In this document: positions 1 through 6,288 of the stretch, one piece after another
Position numbering within the stretch: position 1 is the stretch's first letter
Layout: every line of letters starts with the position of its first letter
Source of the DNA: JBBSGD01 sp038254435
GTDB taxonomy: Bacteria; Actinomycetota; CADDZG01; WHSQ01
Direction of reading: 5' to 3'
DNA length: 12,865 nt
Assembly (NCBI GenBank): GCA_038254435.1
Contig: JBBSGD010000048.1
Location: forward strand, 1 to 12,865
Translations under genes and position numbers: made by a program
Notes under the pieces: generated by a model
The model's database searches: none
Seen by the model: only the letters and a program-made list of their open reading frames with translations
Told to the model about the DNA's origin: nothing

Positions 1-62
1 GCCTCACGCAGCTTCCTGATGATCTGCTCCGGCGTATGCCGGCGTCTCGCATGCTGTCCCAT
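1..62 (-). CDS. IS3-family transposase OrfA, first 20 codons only
   Basis: The start is the ATG at 62-60, preceded by AAGGAGGA with an 11-base gap. The visible peptide is M-G-Q-H-A-R-R-R-H-T-P-E-Q-I-I-R-K-L-R-E-A, cut by the window edge. The R-R-H-T-P-E-Q-I-I-x-K-L-R-E pattern is the usual start of the OrfA helix-turn-helix protein of IS3 elements, which binds the element's ends and forms the active transposase when fused to OrfB by frameshifting. OrfB would lie outside the window. An identical partial gene stands at the other edge. Confidence 0.8.
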   Translation of the reverse strand, partial: MGQHARRRHTPEQIIRKLRE

Positions 63-141
63 CGCTCCGATCGTCCTCCTTGCCCGACACCGGGCAGTAA
101 GACTCTCGCAACGACCGGAACGACCTCAGGGGGTCACGCCA
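1..141 (-). mobile_element. Left end of an IS3-family insertion sequence, reading out of the window
   Basis: These 141 bases are the exact reverse complement of 12725-12865. Read on the minus strand they begin TGGCGTGACCCCCTGAGG at base 141, the TG start usual for IS3-family terminal repeats. An AAGGAGGA ribosome site and an ATG at 62 follow. A short hairpin (TGCCCG-GTGT-CGGGCA, bases 81-96) lies between the end and the gene. The element enters the IS630 transposase reading frame at about base 141/142. The other end of this copy is outside the window, so its target duplication cannot be seen. Confidence 0.8.
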
Positions 142-988
142 AGTGGACGCGTTTGTGGCGTCCGAGCCAGCGCTCGACCTCGGGCGTCGAGTGAGTCGAG
201 GAGTTATCGAGCACGACGTGCAGCGGCCGGCGCGGGTAGGCCTTGACGAGCTGGTTGAGGAAGGCAAGGAACTCCTGGTGGCGGTGCTGGGGGTAGCAGG
301 AGCCGGTCACCTCGCCGCTTGCGACCTCTAGGGCTGCGTAGAGGCTGGTGGTGCCGTTGCGCTTGTAGTCATGCGTCATCCGTTGCGCTTTGCCGCGCTT
401 CAGCGGCAGGCTCGGCTGGCTGCGATCCAACGCCTGGATCTGGGTCTTCTCATCGACGCAGAGCACCAAGGCGCCCTTCGGCGGGTCGAGGTAGAGCCCG
501 ACCAGGTCGACGATCTTCTCCGCCAGCCGTGGGTCGCGGGAGAACTTGAACGAGCGAACCTGATGCGGCTTCAGCTTGTGCTCGCGCCAGATCCGATGCA
601 CCGTCGTCGGCGACAATCCCGTCGCCGCAGCAAGCCGGCGAACGCTCCAATGCGTACTCCCATCCGGCGGCGGCTCAAGCGTCGTCGCGAGCACCCGCTG
701 GACCTGAGCATCGGGGATCCGCCGCGGCCGCCCCGAACGCGGCGCGTCCGCGAGCCCGGCCAAGCCGCGCTCGGAGAAACTGCGCCGCCACAACCCGACC
801 GTCGGTAGCGAAACACCGCCTTCCGCGGCGATCTGCGTGTTTGTCGCTCCCTCCGCCGCCCGCAACACGATCCGGGCCCTCAACGCCTGCTGCTGCGAAG
901 CCGACGGTGTCCGCAACACGGCTCGCAAGCGGCGCTCCTCCTCCTCGGAAAGCTCGATCTCGACCGCCGCCCGCGCCACAGCAACCAC
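134..988 (-). pseudogene. IS630-family transposase, C-terminus lost to an IS3 insertion
   Basis: This is a DDE transposase of the IS630 family, 284 codons from a GTG at 988. Residues about 18-90 hold the helix-turn-helix region and the G-R-P-R-R linker; about 112-150 hold a second winged-helix part. The first catalytic Asp is D179 (L-C-V-D-E-K) and the second D261 (V-V-L-D-N-S-S-T-H). Family members continue with an H-F-T-P-T-x-A-S-W-L-N-Q-V-E segment carrying the catalytic Glu. Here the frame runs only to V-H-L and then ends in A-stop, and those last bases (TGGCGTGA) belong to the IS3 terminal repeat. The catalytic Glu is therefore missing and the enzyme should be inactive. I could not identify the left terminal repeat of this element. 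Confidence 0.85.
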
Positions 989-1625
989 CGTACCGCAACT
1001 CTCCTACAAATACAAGAAACTAACGGAACGCTGCACTAGGCCCTTCCTCGCGCAAGACGGCTCCTCGCCGCGTTCTGCGGCAGCGCCGCCGTCGTACGGC
1101 CTTCCCCGAACGCCCAGGAGGTAACGCGTGGCCGGGCACAAAAGCTGGACGACCTCGACGTCACCTACCCGCCGACCGACCAGATCTCGATCGCCGCGCG
1201 GGGCCACCTTCAGATGACGGACGGCATCCTGCAGGCGCGCCAGCCCAGGGCGGCGGGCTCCGCTTTCTCGAGCTGGAGCTGCAGTCGACCGGACTTTCGG
1301 CTGCCGCAAGCGGTGCACTGTTTGATTGCCGTTGACACCGATGTCGCGACGACCGTTTACGGCACCCCTTCTTACCGTCGGGTAGCGCTGTCTGAGCACG
1401 CAGTTCAGGGCTTCGACGGCGTTGGAACACCGCGCCGGGCAATCGGGGCCGCTCCATTCGCCGTAGAACAAGGATCCGCCCAGCGAAGGCATTGCGCTGA
1501 TCGGCGCTGTAGACTAACGAGCGCGAAACGACCTCCCTGCGCGCATCGACGCCTATTACACTGGGCCAGCCTCGTGCGCTGCGCTTTCCCACTAGGCGCT
1601 ATTGATTCACGATTTCTTGCGCGAC
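989..1625. other. Gene-free stretch, probably decayed insertion-sequence remains
   Basis: I see no gene here that I can defend. All long reading frames are Arg-rich or Ser-rich and lack convincing starts. On the minus strand around 1385-1480 a peptide containing S-N-A-V-E-A-L-N-C-V-L-R-Q faintly recalls the T-N-A-[IV]-E-[AS]-L-N motif near the end of Mutator/IS256-type transposases, but the sequence on either side does not follow the family. On the plus strand GGAGGTAACGC before a GTG at 1128 looks like a ribosome site, but that frame stops after 29 codons (TGA at 1215). Confidence 0.4.
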
Positions 1626-2024
1626 TTAGACGACCTCGAACGGGGCAACGAACTCTCTCGCGCGCAGAACGACACCTATCCCGCCTTGCGCTCCGCGAAG
1701 AGTTCCTTGCTCTAATCCCTGCTCGGTCAAAGAAACCGAGATCCGTGCTCGATCGGCGCCGCCAGCAGGATCGTTGTGAGGCAGCGACCCGGTCAGGATA
1801 AGCTCCCCCGCAACGAACTCGCCCGTGAGCTCGACGCTTCCCACGTCGGAGGAGCAGCTGTCGCATCCGCTCCTTCCGGGCTTCCAGTACAGCAGCCGCG
1901 CCACAAGCCCTGACCCCCGTGCCGAATCGGCGCCTACTTCGATCGCGCGACAGTTGGGATCTCGGTGTCCCGAGTCGATCATCCAAAGACCGGCGAACTT
2001 CTCACTCACCCCCGATGGCAACAT
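1626..2024 (-). CDS. Small soluble protein, last gene of the Cys-rich operon, function unknown
   Basis: 132 residues. The start ATG at 2024 is fixed by a very strong ribosome site (AGGGAGGAT, six bases before the ATG) in the 15-base gap after the preceding membrane-protein gene, so the two are co-transcribed. There is no signal peptide or membrane helix. Three cysteines are present, C25 and a C-x-x-C at 54-57 (S-G-C-D-S-C-S-S). The rest alternates hydrophobic and polar residues (V-E-L-T-G-E-F-V-A-G-E-L-I-L-T-G), suggesting a beta-rich fold. I do not recognise a family. Position at the end of an operon for exported disulfide-rich proteins suggests an accessory role, but nothing in the sequence shows one. 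Confidence 0.7.
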   Translation of the reverse strand: MLPSGVSEKFAGLWMIDSGHRDPNCRAIEVGADSARGSGLVARLLYWKPGRSGCDSCSSDVGSVELTGEFVAGELILTGSLPHNDPAGGADRARISVSLTEQGLEQGTLRGAQGGIGVVLRAREFVAPFEVV

Positions 2025-2039
2025 GCTGATCCTCCCTCT

Positions 2040-2615
2040 TTAAAACGAAACCTCGGATTGGAGAACGGAAGCGAGCACAACCGTCATGGCGATCGCATCG
2101 AGCGCCGTGACCGTTGGGCGGTGGAAGAACGGCCAGCGGCTCGCTAGCTTGGGGCCGTCCGACGCGGTGTCCCACGGCGCGAGCGCTCCCGAGAGACCGC
2201 GAACAAAGCCAACGACAGCGAATACCACGCTTCCCCAGAATGGATCATTGGCAAGCGCGATCAGCAAGGCCAGTGCAACTAGCGAGCCGGCGCGAATCGG
2301 TGTAGCGAATGCTAGCCCCCAGACGACTCCGTACCGGAGCGCTGTGGCGTCCGGCCGCTCGCGGTCGAGCCACGTTGCGGACAGCTGCGGCGGCCAGGGA
2401 AGCCAGGGGATGCTTCCCCGGGCGAGAAACCACACGACGTATGCCAGGCAAGAGGCAGCCATCGCGAAGAGCAGCACCTCGCGCGGGACGCCGCGTCCGG
2501 CGAGCACCAGACCAAGCCCAATCGCGCCCGAAACCAATGTATTAGCTCCCAGAAAAAGTACTGCCGCTCGTCGTGATCGGCCGCCACCGACGGTGACGGT
2601 GATGGTCCCCGCCAT
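2040..2615 (-). CDS. Five-helix integral membrane protein, operon member
   Basis: 191 residues, starting at the ATG at 2615, nine bases after the stop of the small membrane protein upstream; GTGAGGG lies in that gap as ribosome site. Probable membrane helices are at about 19-40, 46-65, 97-120, 124-146 and 168-188. A Trp/Pro-rich loop (W-L-P-W-P-P, 71-76) joins helices 2 and 3. Helix 3 has G-L-A-F-A-T-P-I-R-A-G, and helix 4 ends G-F-V-R-G-L. This layout weakly recalls polytopic proteins seen next to MauE/MauD-type genes in Actinobacteria and the CcdA/DsbD/MauF electron-carrier group. However, it lacks the paired transmembrane cysteines of CcdA: the only Cys is C56. The assignment is open. Confidence 0.75.
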   Translation of the reverse strand: MAGTITVTVGGGRSRRAAVLFLGANTLVSGAIGLGLVLAGRGVPREVLLFAMAASCLAYVVWFLARGSIPWLPWPPQLSATWLDRERPDATALRYGVVWGLAFATPIRAGSLVALALLIALANDPFWGSVVFAVVGFVRGLSGALAPWDTASDGPKLASRWPFFHRPTVTALDAIAMTVVLASVLQSEVSF

Positions 2616-2624
2616 CGAATACCC

Positions 2625-2792
2625 TCACGGCGACCAGGCAGATCCGAGCCCGGCGATGAGCGCGAGAGCGAGTGCGATAACGACAAAGTCTGAGCCTCCA
2701 TCCACGTCTGGACGCACGACGAACGCCGTGCTGGCGAGAACCCCGACCACCAGCGCGATCCGCACGGTCCGCACAGCCAAGTGGGTACTCAC
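2625..2792 (-). CDS. Tiny two-helix membrane protein, operon member
   Basis: 55 residues if translation begins at the GTG at 2792, whose first base is the last base of the upstream TAG stop (TAGTG). This one-base overlap is a usual arrangement for coupled translation, and GGTGG lies just upstream. An ATG at 2828 in the same frame would give 67 residues but overlaps the upstream gene by 37 bases. Two hydrophobic stretches, R-I-A-L-V-V-G-V-L-A and F-V-V-I-A-L-A-L-A-L-I-A-G, should cross the membrane. I know no family. The operon position and the clean junctions on both sides are the main support. Confidence 0.6.
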   Translation of the reverse strand: MSTHLAVRTVRIALVVGVLASTAFVVRPDVDGGSDFVVIALALALIAGLGSAWSP

Positions 2793-3268
2793 TAACAGCC
2801 ACCCGCGATGATCCTGCGAAACGTGCATCGGTAGCAGTCAACGTACGCGTTCTCGCAGCCGCTTACGCACGACGAGCACCCGAGCGAGCCGCTCGGGGAA
2901 CCGCCGTCGCCACAGCAAGTATTGCTTCCGACGACTAGAAAACCGCAGTCGTACCAGTCATACCGGTAGTAGCCATTGCAGCACCGCGACCACTTCGCAG
3001 TCGTGACGTAGCAGCCAGGCGGCCTTTCACCGCAGTAATACTGGCTTCCGGTGCAAACACAACCGTCGTAACAGCCGCAGCAGAGCGATCCACCGCAGGC
3101 GCCCCATTGGTCACCGCACGGCGCTGCGTGCGCCACTTCCGTTATCGAGCCATAGCCTACTGCTGCTCCTGCGAGGACGGCGGCGCGTTTTAAGAGACCG
3201 CTCCGGCTGAAGCGGTCGCCGAACGACGCAAACGTCCGCTCAAGCCGTTCATCTAGCGTCTTCGTCAT
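2792..3268 (-). CDS. Exported 20-cysteine protein resembling the methylamine dehydrogenase light chain (MauA)
   Basis: 158 residues; the start ATG overlaps the stop of the MauD-like gene (ATGA, four bases). The N-terminus has a long polar region, S-R-S-G-L-L-K-R at 21-28, a hydrophobic stretch and an A-H-A cleavage site near 46-49. It resembles a twin-arginine signal with the first pair reduced to R-S. The mature part has 20 Cys in about 110 residues, several as CC pairs, an even number that suits full pairing. The segment P-P-G-x-x-x-x-T-x-W-x-x-C, then Y and D-C-G (83-109), fits the MauA pattern around its first cofactor Trp (here W93). The ending C-Y-R-C-T-F fits the MauA Y-H-C-T-I ending. 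The second Trp of the tryptophan tryptophylquinone cofactor has no counterpart in the last 50 residues; other Trp are W55 and W105. No heavy-chain gene is nearby. I infer a MauA-like fold without the usual cofactor. Confidence 0.7.
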   Translation of the reverse strand: MTKTLDERLERTFASFGDRFSRSGLLKRAAVLAGAAVGYGSITEVAHAAPCGDQWGACGGSLCCGCYDGCVCTGSQYYCGERPPGCYVTTAKWSRCCNGYYRYDWYDCGFLVVGSNTCCGDGGSPSGSLGCSSCVSGCENAYVDCYRCTFRRIIAGGC

Positions 3269-3822
3269 GTCTCGTCTCCCTCCGTTTCACGCTCGCGCGA
3301 CAAGCCGAGCTCCTCACGAAGGCGGCCGATCCCTTGCAGCTCACCCTTTGCAGTTAGCCGGCCGTCCTCGGCGACGACACACGCAAACGGCACCGTCTCG
3401 ATCTTCCAATCTTGGAATGTTTTCGGAGCAACCACAACGCGGCCATCGAGGCGCCTGAACGCGTTCTGTGCACTGGGCGCGCGATCGTAGATGAACCAGA
3501 TGTCGGCGTCTGGAGCGTCGCCGACGGTCTCCTCAAGGTGAGGACGGATTTTTTCGCAGGTCGCGCAACCGTCCTCGACAAAAATGAAAGCAGCACGTCT
3601 TGCGAACGGAGCCGCGAGAACAAGGTTGTCACCCGTGAGCGTGGTCGCAGCAATTGGTGGCACAACACCATCGAGTTCCGGGCCGCTCTCGCGAACGACC
3701 TGGTTGAGCGGGAAGCGGCGGGTAAGCAGCGCAACCTGCCGCGCAGTTCCGAGTGTGACAACGGTCGTGGCCACCACCACAAACCACAGCAAGATGTAGG
3801 ACGCGAGTAACAGGTCCGACAT
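3265..3822 (-). CDS. MauD-like membrane-anchored thioredoxin-fold protein
   Basis: 185 residues from the ATG at 3822, eight bases after the stop of the MauE-like gene. One N-terminal membrane helix (about 5-27) anchors a thioredoxin-like domain outside the membrane (about 55-175). The redox motif is C86-A-T-C89 in F-V-E-D-G-C-A-T-C-E-K, placed as in thioredoxins after a beta strand. The expected cis-Pro loop is E-T-V-P-F (142-146). MauD-family proteins are needed for making the six disulfides of the methylamine dehydrogenase light chain. The gene directly downstream, overlapping by four bases, encodes a 20-Cys exported protein, so a disulfide oxidase or isomerase role for that substrate is the natural reading. 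This is inference from family and context. Confidence 0.85.
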   Translation of the reverse strand: MSDLLLASYILLWFVVVATTVVTLGTARQVALLTRRFPLNQVVRESGPELDGVVPPIAATTLTGDNLVLAAPFARRAAFIFVEDGCATCEKIRPHLEETVGDAPDADIWFIYDRAPSAQNAFRRLDGRVVVAPKTFQDWKIETVPFACVVAEDGRLTAKGELQGIGRLREELGLSRERETEGDET

Positions 3823-3830
3823 GTGCAGGC

Positions 3831-4325
3831 TCAAAGGGCCGAGGCGCGGAGTTCCGCTGTCGCGCCGCCTTTCGAATATGCTGCGGGAAGAGCGACAACG
3901 ATGCTGCCCGTGACGAGGCCAACGACCGTCGCGCTGATTCGCCAGCTGCCCGCGCCTCCGCCACCAGGACCAAGAAGCCACACGAGCGAACCCGAGACAC
4001 CCAATACCAACACGGCGACCCCACGCGCAATGCGACCAGCCGGCGAGGCAACGCTCAGCCGCTCGCCGAAGCAGCGACAGGGGCGGTCCGCTCGCATTAC
4101 TGCGTAGCCAGTGAAGACGATCCCGAACAGCGACGTCGCGACGAAACCGAAGAGGCGCGGCGGACCGGCGATCACCGAAGCGGCGACAGCGACCTCAAGC
4201 GCGCCGGCTACGCGGTAGCGCGCCAGATCACGACCCGCAAGCTTGATTACTCCAGCTGAGGCGAGTACCGCGGCCACTGTAACAGCCAGCGTCGTTTCAA
4301 GCACACCCCACACGGCGTGAGTCAC
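3831..4325 (-). CDS. MauE-like (DoxX-related) membrane protein
   Basis: 164 residues, GTG start at 4325, two bases after the TAG of the upstream gene. Four to five membrane helices are visible at about 8-29, 40-54, 56-77, 98-119 and 130-150. Between the third and fourth lies R-P-C-R-C-F-G-E (81-88). The C-x-C-F-G motif at this place is the signature of the MauE family, which in methylotrophs works with MauD in producing the disulfide-rich light chain of methylamine dehydrogenase. MauE relatives in Actinobacteria often lie beside a membrane thioredoxin gene, as here. I infer that it passes electrons between the MauD-like protein and the membrane. Confidence 0.85.
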   Translation of the reverse strand: MTHAVWGVLETTLAVTVAAVLASAGVIKLAGRDLARYRVAGALEVAVAASVIAGPPRLFGFVATSLFGIVFTGYAVMRADRPCRCFGERLSVASPAGRIARGVAVLVLGVSGSLVWLLGPGGGGAGSWRISATVVGLVTGSIVVALPAAYSKGGATAELRASAL

Positions 4326-4327
4326 GC

Positions 4328-4906
4328 CTACCGCGGCGCGCCAAGCGGCGCACCCGAGTCGCCGAATGCCTGTACTCTCTTTGCGCGCGTATCCTCACCC
4401 AGATGAAGCATGTAGACGTTGTGCACGACAGGCGTTCGCGCGACTATCTGGCCCGCATCGTCCACGGCCCCGACGGATGCCACAGAGTCGGCAGCAAAGC
4501 CAATGAGCGCGATAACACGCAACGAGGTTTCAGGTCGGTCGGCCCCGATCACGGAAAGGTCGAGCAGTGGCTGCGTCTCGGGAAACCGGTCAGAGCACGC
4601 AAACGCGTTGATCCGGCGTAGAAAGTCCGCAGCCTTGCCGGTTGCGAAGCAGTTCCTGCCATCGCTGCGCTCAAGTCGATAAAAGGCAAGACCACCTCGC
4701 TTGGCCAGCAGCCACGCCTGCACGATCCGGACGTTTCCGCCGGTGAACATCCGCGTGCCGAGCTTCACCGGCGTTCCGCGCCACGAGATGCCCGGACTCG
4801 CTGACGCAGAGGAAACCACTCGTCCCGCGGCAAGCGCTGCCACGATCACGACTCCAATCGATGCAGCTGTCACAGCCACCACGGTTGCAACCCTGCGCCG
4901 ATACAT
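4328..4906 (-). CDS. Membrane-anchored or secreted protein with one Cys pair, function unknown
   Basis: 192 residues from an ATG at 4906 with a perfect AGGAGG six bases upstream. It lies 30 bases after the stop of the first operon gene. Residues about 8-29 form a signal anchor following M-Y-R-R-R; residues 31-38 are Ser/Ala-rich and may hold a cleavage site. The outer domain has C86 and C104, likely one disulfide, then I-G-F-A-A-D-S-V-A-S-V-G-A-V-D-D and V-H-N-V-Y-M-L. This G-x-A-A-D-x-V-x-x-V...D...N-x-Y pattern is one I associate with uncharacterised actinobacterial exported proteins. No catalytic motif is visible. It may be an interaction partner of the other exported proteins of the operon, but that is a guess. 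Confidence 0.7.
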   Translation of the reverse strand: MYRRRVATVVAVTAASIGVVIVAALAAGRVVSSASASPGISWRGTPVKLGTRMFTGGNVRIVQAWLLAKRGGLAFYRLERSDGRNCFATGKAADFLRRINAFACSDRFPETQPLLDLSVIGADRPETSLRVIALIGFAADSVASVGAVDDAGQIVARTPVVHNVYMLHLGEDTRAKRVQAFGDSGAPLGAPR

Positions 4907-4936
4907 ATGCTTCCTCCTCTCAGGCTTAGATGATCG

Positions 4937-5401
4937 TCAGAAATAGCATGCGCCGAGTGTGACTGCACACGAGAACACTTCGTTAGCGGCGGCATAGTTG
5001 TAGGGATACTTGAGAGTCATAGCCTTGGAGTAGCGGTTCATGTACATCGCTTCGGGAGTTGTTCCTTTTTCTTCGCCCGAGTAGACGTGAACGCCGCGTA
5101 TCGTATTGTAGTTTTCGAACCCAGCCAAGTAGTCACTGTCGGAAACGACGGTGCCCACCTTGGCGTCACTGAAAGTCCAGTTGTTCCAGCCGCTGCAGGT
5201 CTCCGTTTCGTAGTACCAGAGGCATCCGAATTGCGACGGCGTGCCGGGGAGCATTCCCTGCCATGACCAGTGTCCGAAGTCGGCCAACGCGGACGGCGCC
5301 GTCTCTAGTGCGAAGACGAAGGTGGCGGCGGCGAGCGCGAGCAGAAAGGAAAGTGCTCGCTTCATGCTCTCGCCGACGCGTGAGTCCGCGCGTGAAGTCA
5401 T
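4937..5401 (-). CDS. Small secreted Trp/Tyr-rich protein with four Cys, first gene of the operon
   Basis: 154 residues if it starts at the ATG at 5401, which has AAGGGGG eight bases upstream (5410-5416). A GTG at 5407 is too close to that site, and an inner ATG at 5365 would give a more usual signal peptide but lacks a good ribosome site. The signal peptide runs M-K-R-A-L-S-F-L-L-A-L to P-S-A-L-A, with cleavage before D-F-G-H-W. The mature part, about 115 residues, is rich in Trp and Tyr and has four Cys (F-G-C-L-W, E-T-C-S-G, F-S-C-A, G-A-C-Y), enough for two disulfides. I recognise no family. It follows the SARP-type repeats directly, so it should be the most strongly expressed product of the operon. 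Confidence 0.75.
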   Translation of the reverse strand: MTSRADSRVGESMKRALSFLLALAAATFVFALETAPSALADFGHWSWQGMLPGTPSQFGCLWYYETETCSGWNNWTFSDAKVGTVVSDSDYLAGFENYNTIRGVHVYSGEEKGTTPEAMYMNRYSKAMTLKYPYNYAAANEVFSCAVTLGACYF

Positions 5402-5474
5402 CGTCACGTCCCCCTTGTGAGCCTCTTCTGGCTTAGATTGGCGGGCACCACCCTGTCGCCCCGTATCGCATTGG

Positions 5475-5530
5475 ACTTTAGACAGCGCGTGTCACGGGCC
5501 CGTCACCGATACGCCACGCGCCCGTCACCG
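5475..5530 (-). promoter_or_regulatory. Four 11-bp-phased repeats and -10 element: likely SARP operator and operon promoter
   Basis: Read on the plus strand, GTCACGG at 5491, GTCACCG at 5502, GCCACGC at 5513 and GTCACCG at 5524 are 7-base repeats with 4-base spacers, an exact 11-base period. In the direction of the operon (minus), the last repeat is followed by eight bases and then TCTAAAGT (5482-5475), which offers TCTAAA or TAAAGT as -10. Streptomyces SARP regulators bind heptamer repeats spaced 11 or 22 bp, the last about 8 bp before the -10, so the geometry matches. An intact SARP gene lies at 10780-11493. The repeats and spacing are seen; binding is inferred. Confidence 0.65.
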
Positions 5531-5537
5531 GCTGCGT

Positions 5538-5545
5538 CTAATTAG
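5538..5545. repeat. Left copy of the 8-bp flanking duplication CTAATTAG
   Basis: The same 8-mer lies at 9808-9815, directly outside the other terminal repeat. IS1595-family elements are known to make 8-bp duplications in AT-rich targets, which fits an AT-only core in GC-rich surroundings. Because CTAATTAG is its own reverse complement, sequence alone cannot exclude that it is an extension of the terminal inverted repeat. Confidence 0.7.
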
Positions 5546-5572
5546 GGCAACGACTTACTTGACACACCAGCG
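5546..5572 (+). repeat. Left terminal inverted repeat of the IS1595 transposon
   Basis: It is 27 bases long and matches the reverse complement of 9781-9807 except at positions 19 (A against G) and 23 (C against T). It contains TTGACA at 5559-5564, which can serve as an inward -35 element. The bases TTGACACACC also occur just before the transposase gene, at 7977-7986. Confidence 0.85.
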
Positions 5573-5586
5573 GGCCGATGTACCGT
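5559..5586 (+). promoter_or_regulatory. Inward promoter inside the left terminal repeat
   Basis: TTGACA at 5559, a 16-base spacer, and TACCGT at 5581. The -35 matches the consensus fully and the -10 matches four of six positions. The expected transcription start falls at about 5593, on the GTG of the 41-residue ORF, so the message would be leaderless, a common arrangement in Actinobacteria. Confidence 0.45.
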
Positions 5587-5592
5587 GCGCAC

Positions 5593-5718
5593 GTGAGCGA
5601 CGAACCGTCCGGACCACCCGATCCGCCTCCGCCTCCGCCGATAGAGATCGAACCGAACTGGCGCGAGTATGAGGAGCGCGGAGGCTCGCGGACCGAGATC
5701 GAGCGAAAGAACGACTAG
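5593..5718 (+). CDS. 41-residue Pro-rich and acidic small ORF beside the left transposon end
   Basis: A GTG at 5593 opens 41 codons ending in TAG at 5716. The N-terminal half is S-D-E-P-S-G-P-P-D followed by six prolines, and the C-terminal half is charged (E-P-N-W-R-E-Y-E-E-R-G and I-E-R-K-N-D). There is no ribosome site, but the promoter in the terminal repeat would start transcription at the GTG. It ends ten bases before the stop of the convergent membrane-protein gene. The GC-phase and charge pattern look coding, yet no family is known to me, so it is a candidate only. It could be a regulator or binding partner of the transposition machinery, or simply noise. Confidence 0.4.
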   Translation: MSDEPSGPPDPPPPPPIEIEPNWREYEERGGSRTEIERKND

Positions 5719-5730
5719 TAGCTATAGCTA
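5719..5730. repeat. 12-bp palindrome between convergent genes
   Basis: TAGCTATAGCTA is a perfect palindrome directly after the small ORF stop. It overlaps the TAG stop of the minus-strand membrane protein (5728-5730). It has no T tract and is too short to call a terminator with confidence. Confidence 0.4.
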
Positions 5731-6288
5731 GCCGAGCCGCGACGCGAGCAGCGCGAGACCGACGAGGACTGTCTCGGCGCCTGTAGCGAGCAGCGTGAAA
5801 CGTAAGGCTCGTGTCTTCTCGCGCAGCAGCCCAACGTTCTCGGTGTAGCCCTTGCCGCGCTCGTCGATGATCGCGTGCTTGATGTTCTGGACGTTGCTGT
5901 TCCAGAATCTTCGCCAGAGATACCCAGGACTGACTTCGACGCTGAACGGACGGCTGAGGAGACAGATTACGGCGGCACCCGCAGCGACGATGTACGCGAC
6001 GATCGCGAGAGCTACCAGAACGGTCGCGGCATGACCAACGAACGAACTCGCCGCGGCCAGTCCGACAACGACCGTGGCGGCAGCGAAGGCGGCCGTCGCC
6101 TTGGTGTCATGCGCCTGCGCCGCCTGAATCTGGCGTTCGCGCGAAGCGGCCGTCGCTTCGTAGATGAAGTCCGTTGTCTCGGGCTGAGGTTGCGCAGGGC
6201 TCACTGCCACAGTGCGCACATTATGCAAGGGGTTTAGGAGGTCGCCGCTCGAATCAGCAGCCGCTCGAACATCGCCCGTCACGTTCAC
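5728..6288 (-). CDS. Three-helix membrane protein coupled to the methyltransferase-nuclease gene
   Basis: 186 residues from a GTG at 6288 whose bases overlap the upstream TGA (GTGA), so translation is probably coupled. A frame extending upstream inside the methyltransferase gene is excluded by this junction. After about 45 disordered residues comes a helix (F-I-Y-E-A-T-A-A-S-R-E-R-Q-I-Q) leading into D-T-K-A and membrane helices at about 65-85 and 90-112. A cytosolic helical stretch follows (N-V-Q-N-I-K-H-A-I-I-D-E-R), then a third membrane helix at the C-terminus (about 165-185). A D-x-K-A at the first helix, two adjacent helices and a later third helix recall small membrane proteins paired with defence enzymes (SLATT and Pycsar-TM type). 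That is resemblance only; I find no diagnostic motif. Confidence 0.75.
   Translation of the reverse strand: MNVTGDVRAAADSSGDLLNPLHNVRTVAVSPAQPQPETTDFIYEATAASRERQIQAAQAHDTKATAAFAAATVVVGLAAASSFVGHAATVLVALAIVAYIVAAGAAVICLLSRPFSVEVSPGYLWRRFWNSNVQNIKHAIIDERGKGYTENVGLLREKTRALRFTLLATGAETVLVGLALLASRLG

Noticed and set aside
1128..1217. GGAGGTAACGC ribosome site and GTG opening a frame on the plus strand
   Set aside because: The frame stops after 29 codons and its product is low-complexity Ser/Arg/Thr. A neighbouring frame (K-L-D-D-L-D-V-T-Y-P-P) looks more protein-like but has no start.
1004..1592. Long minus-strand frames with S-N-A-V-E-A-L-N, resembling the end of a Mutator/IS256 transposase
   Set aside because: Only about eight residues fit the motif; the sequence before and after does not follow that family in any frame, so I do not call a gene.
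2086..2811. A 241-codon plus-strand frame rich in Ser, Thr and Pro
   Set aside because: It is antisense to two membrane-protein genes with good ribosome sites and operon spacing.
5719..5730. Palindrome TAGCTATAGCTA as a bidirectional terminator
   Set aside because: The stem is only six AT-rich pairs without a loop or T tract on either strand, so termination is not supported.
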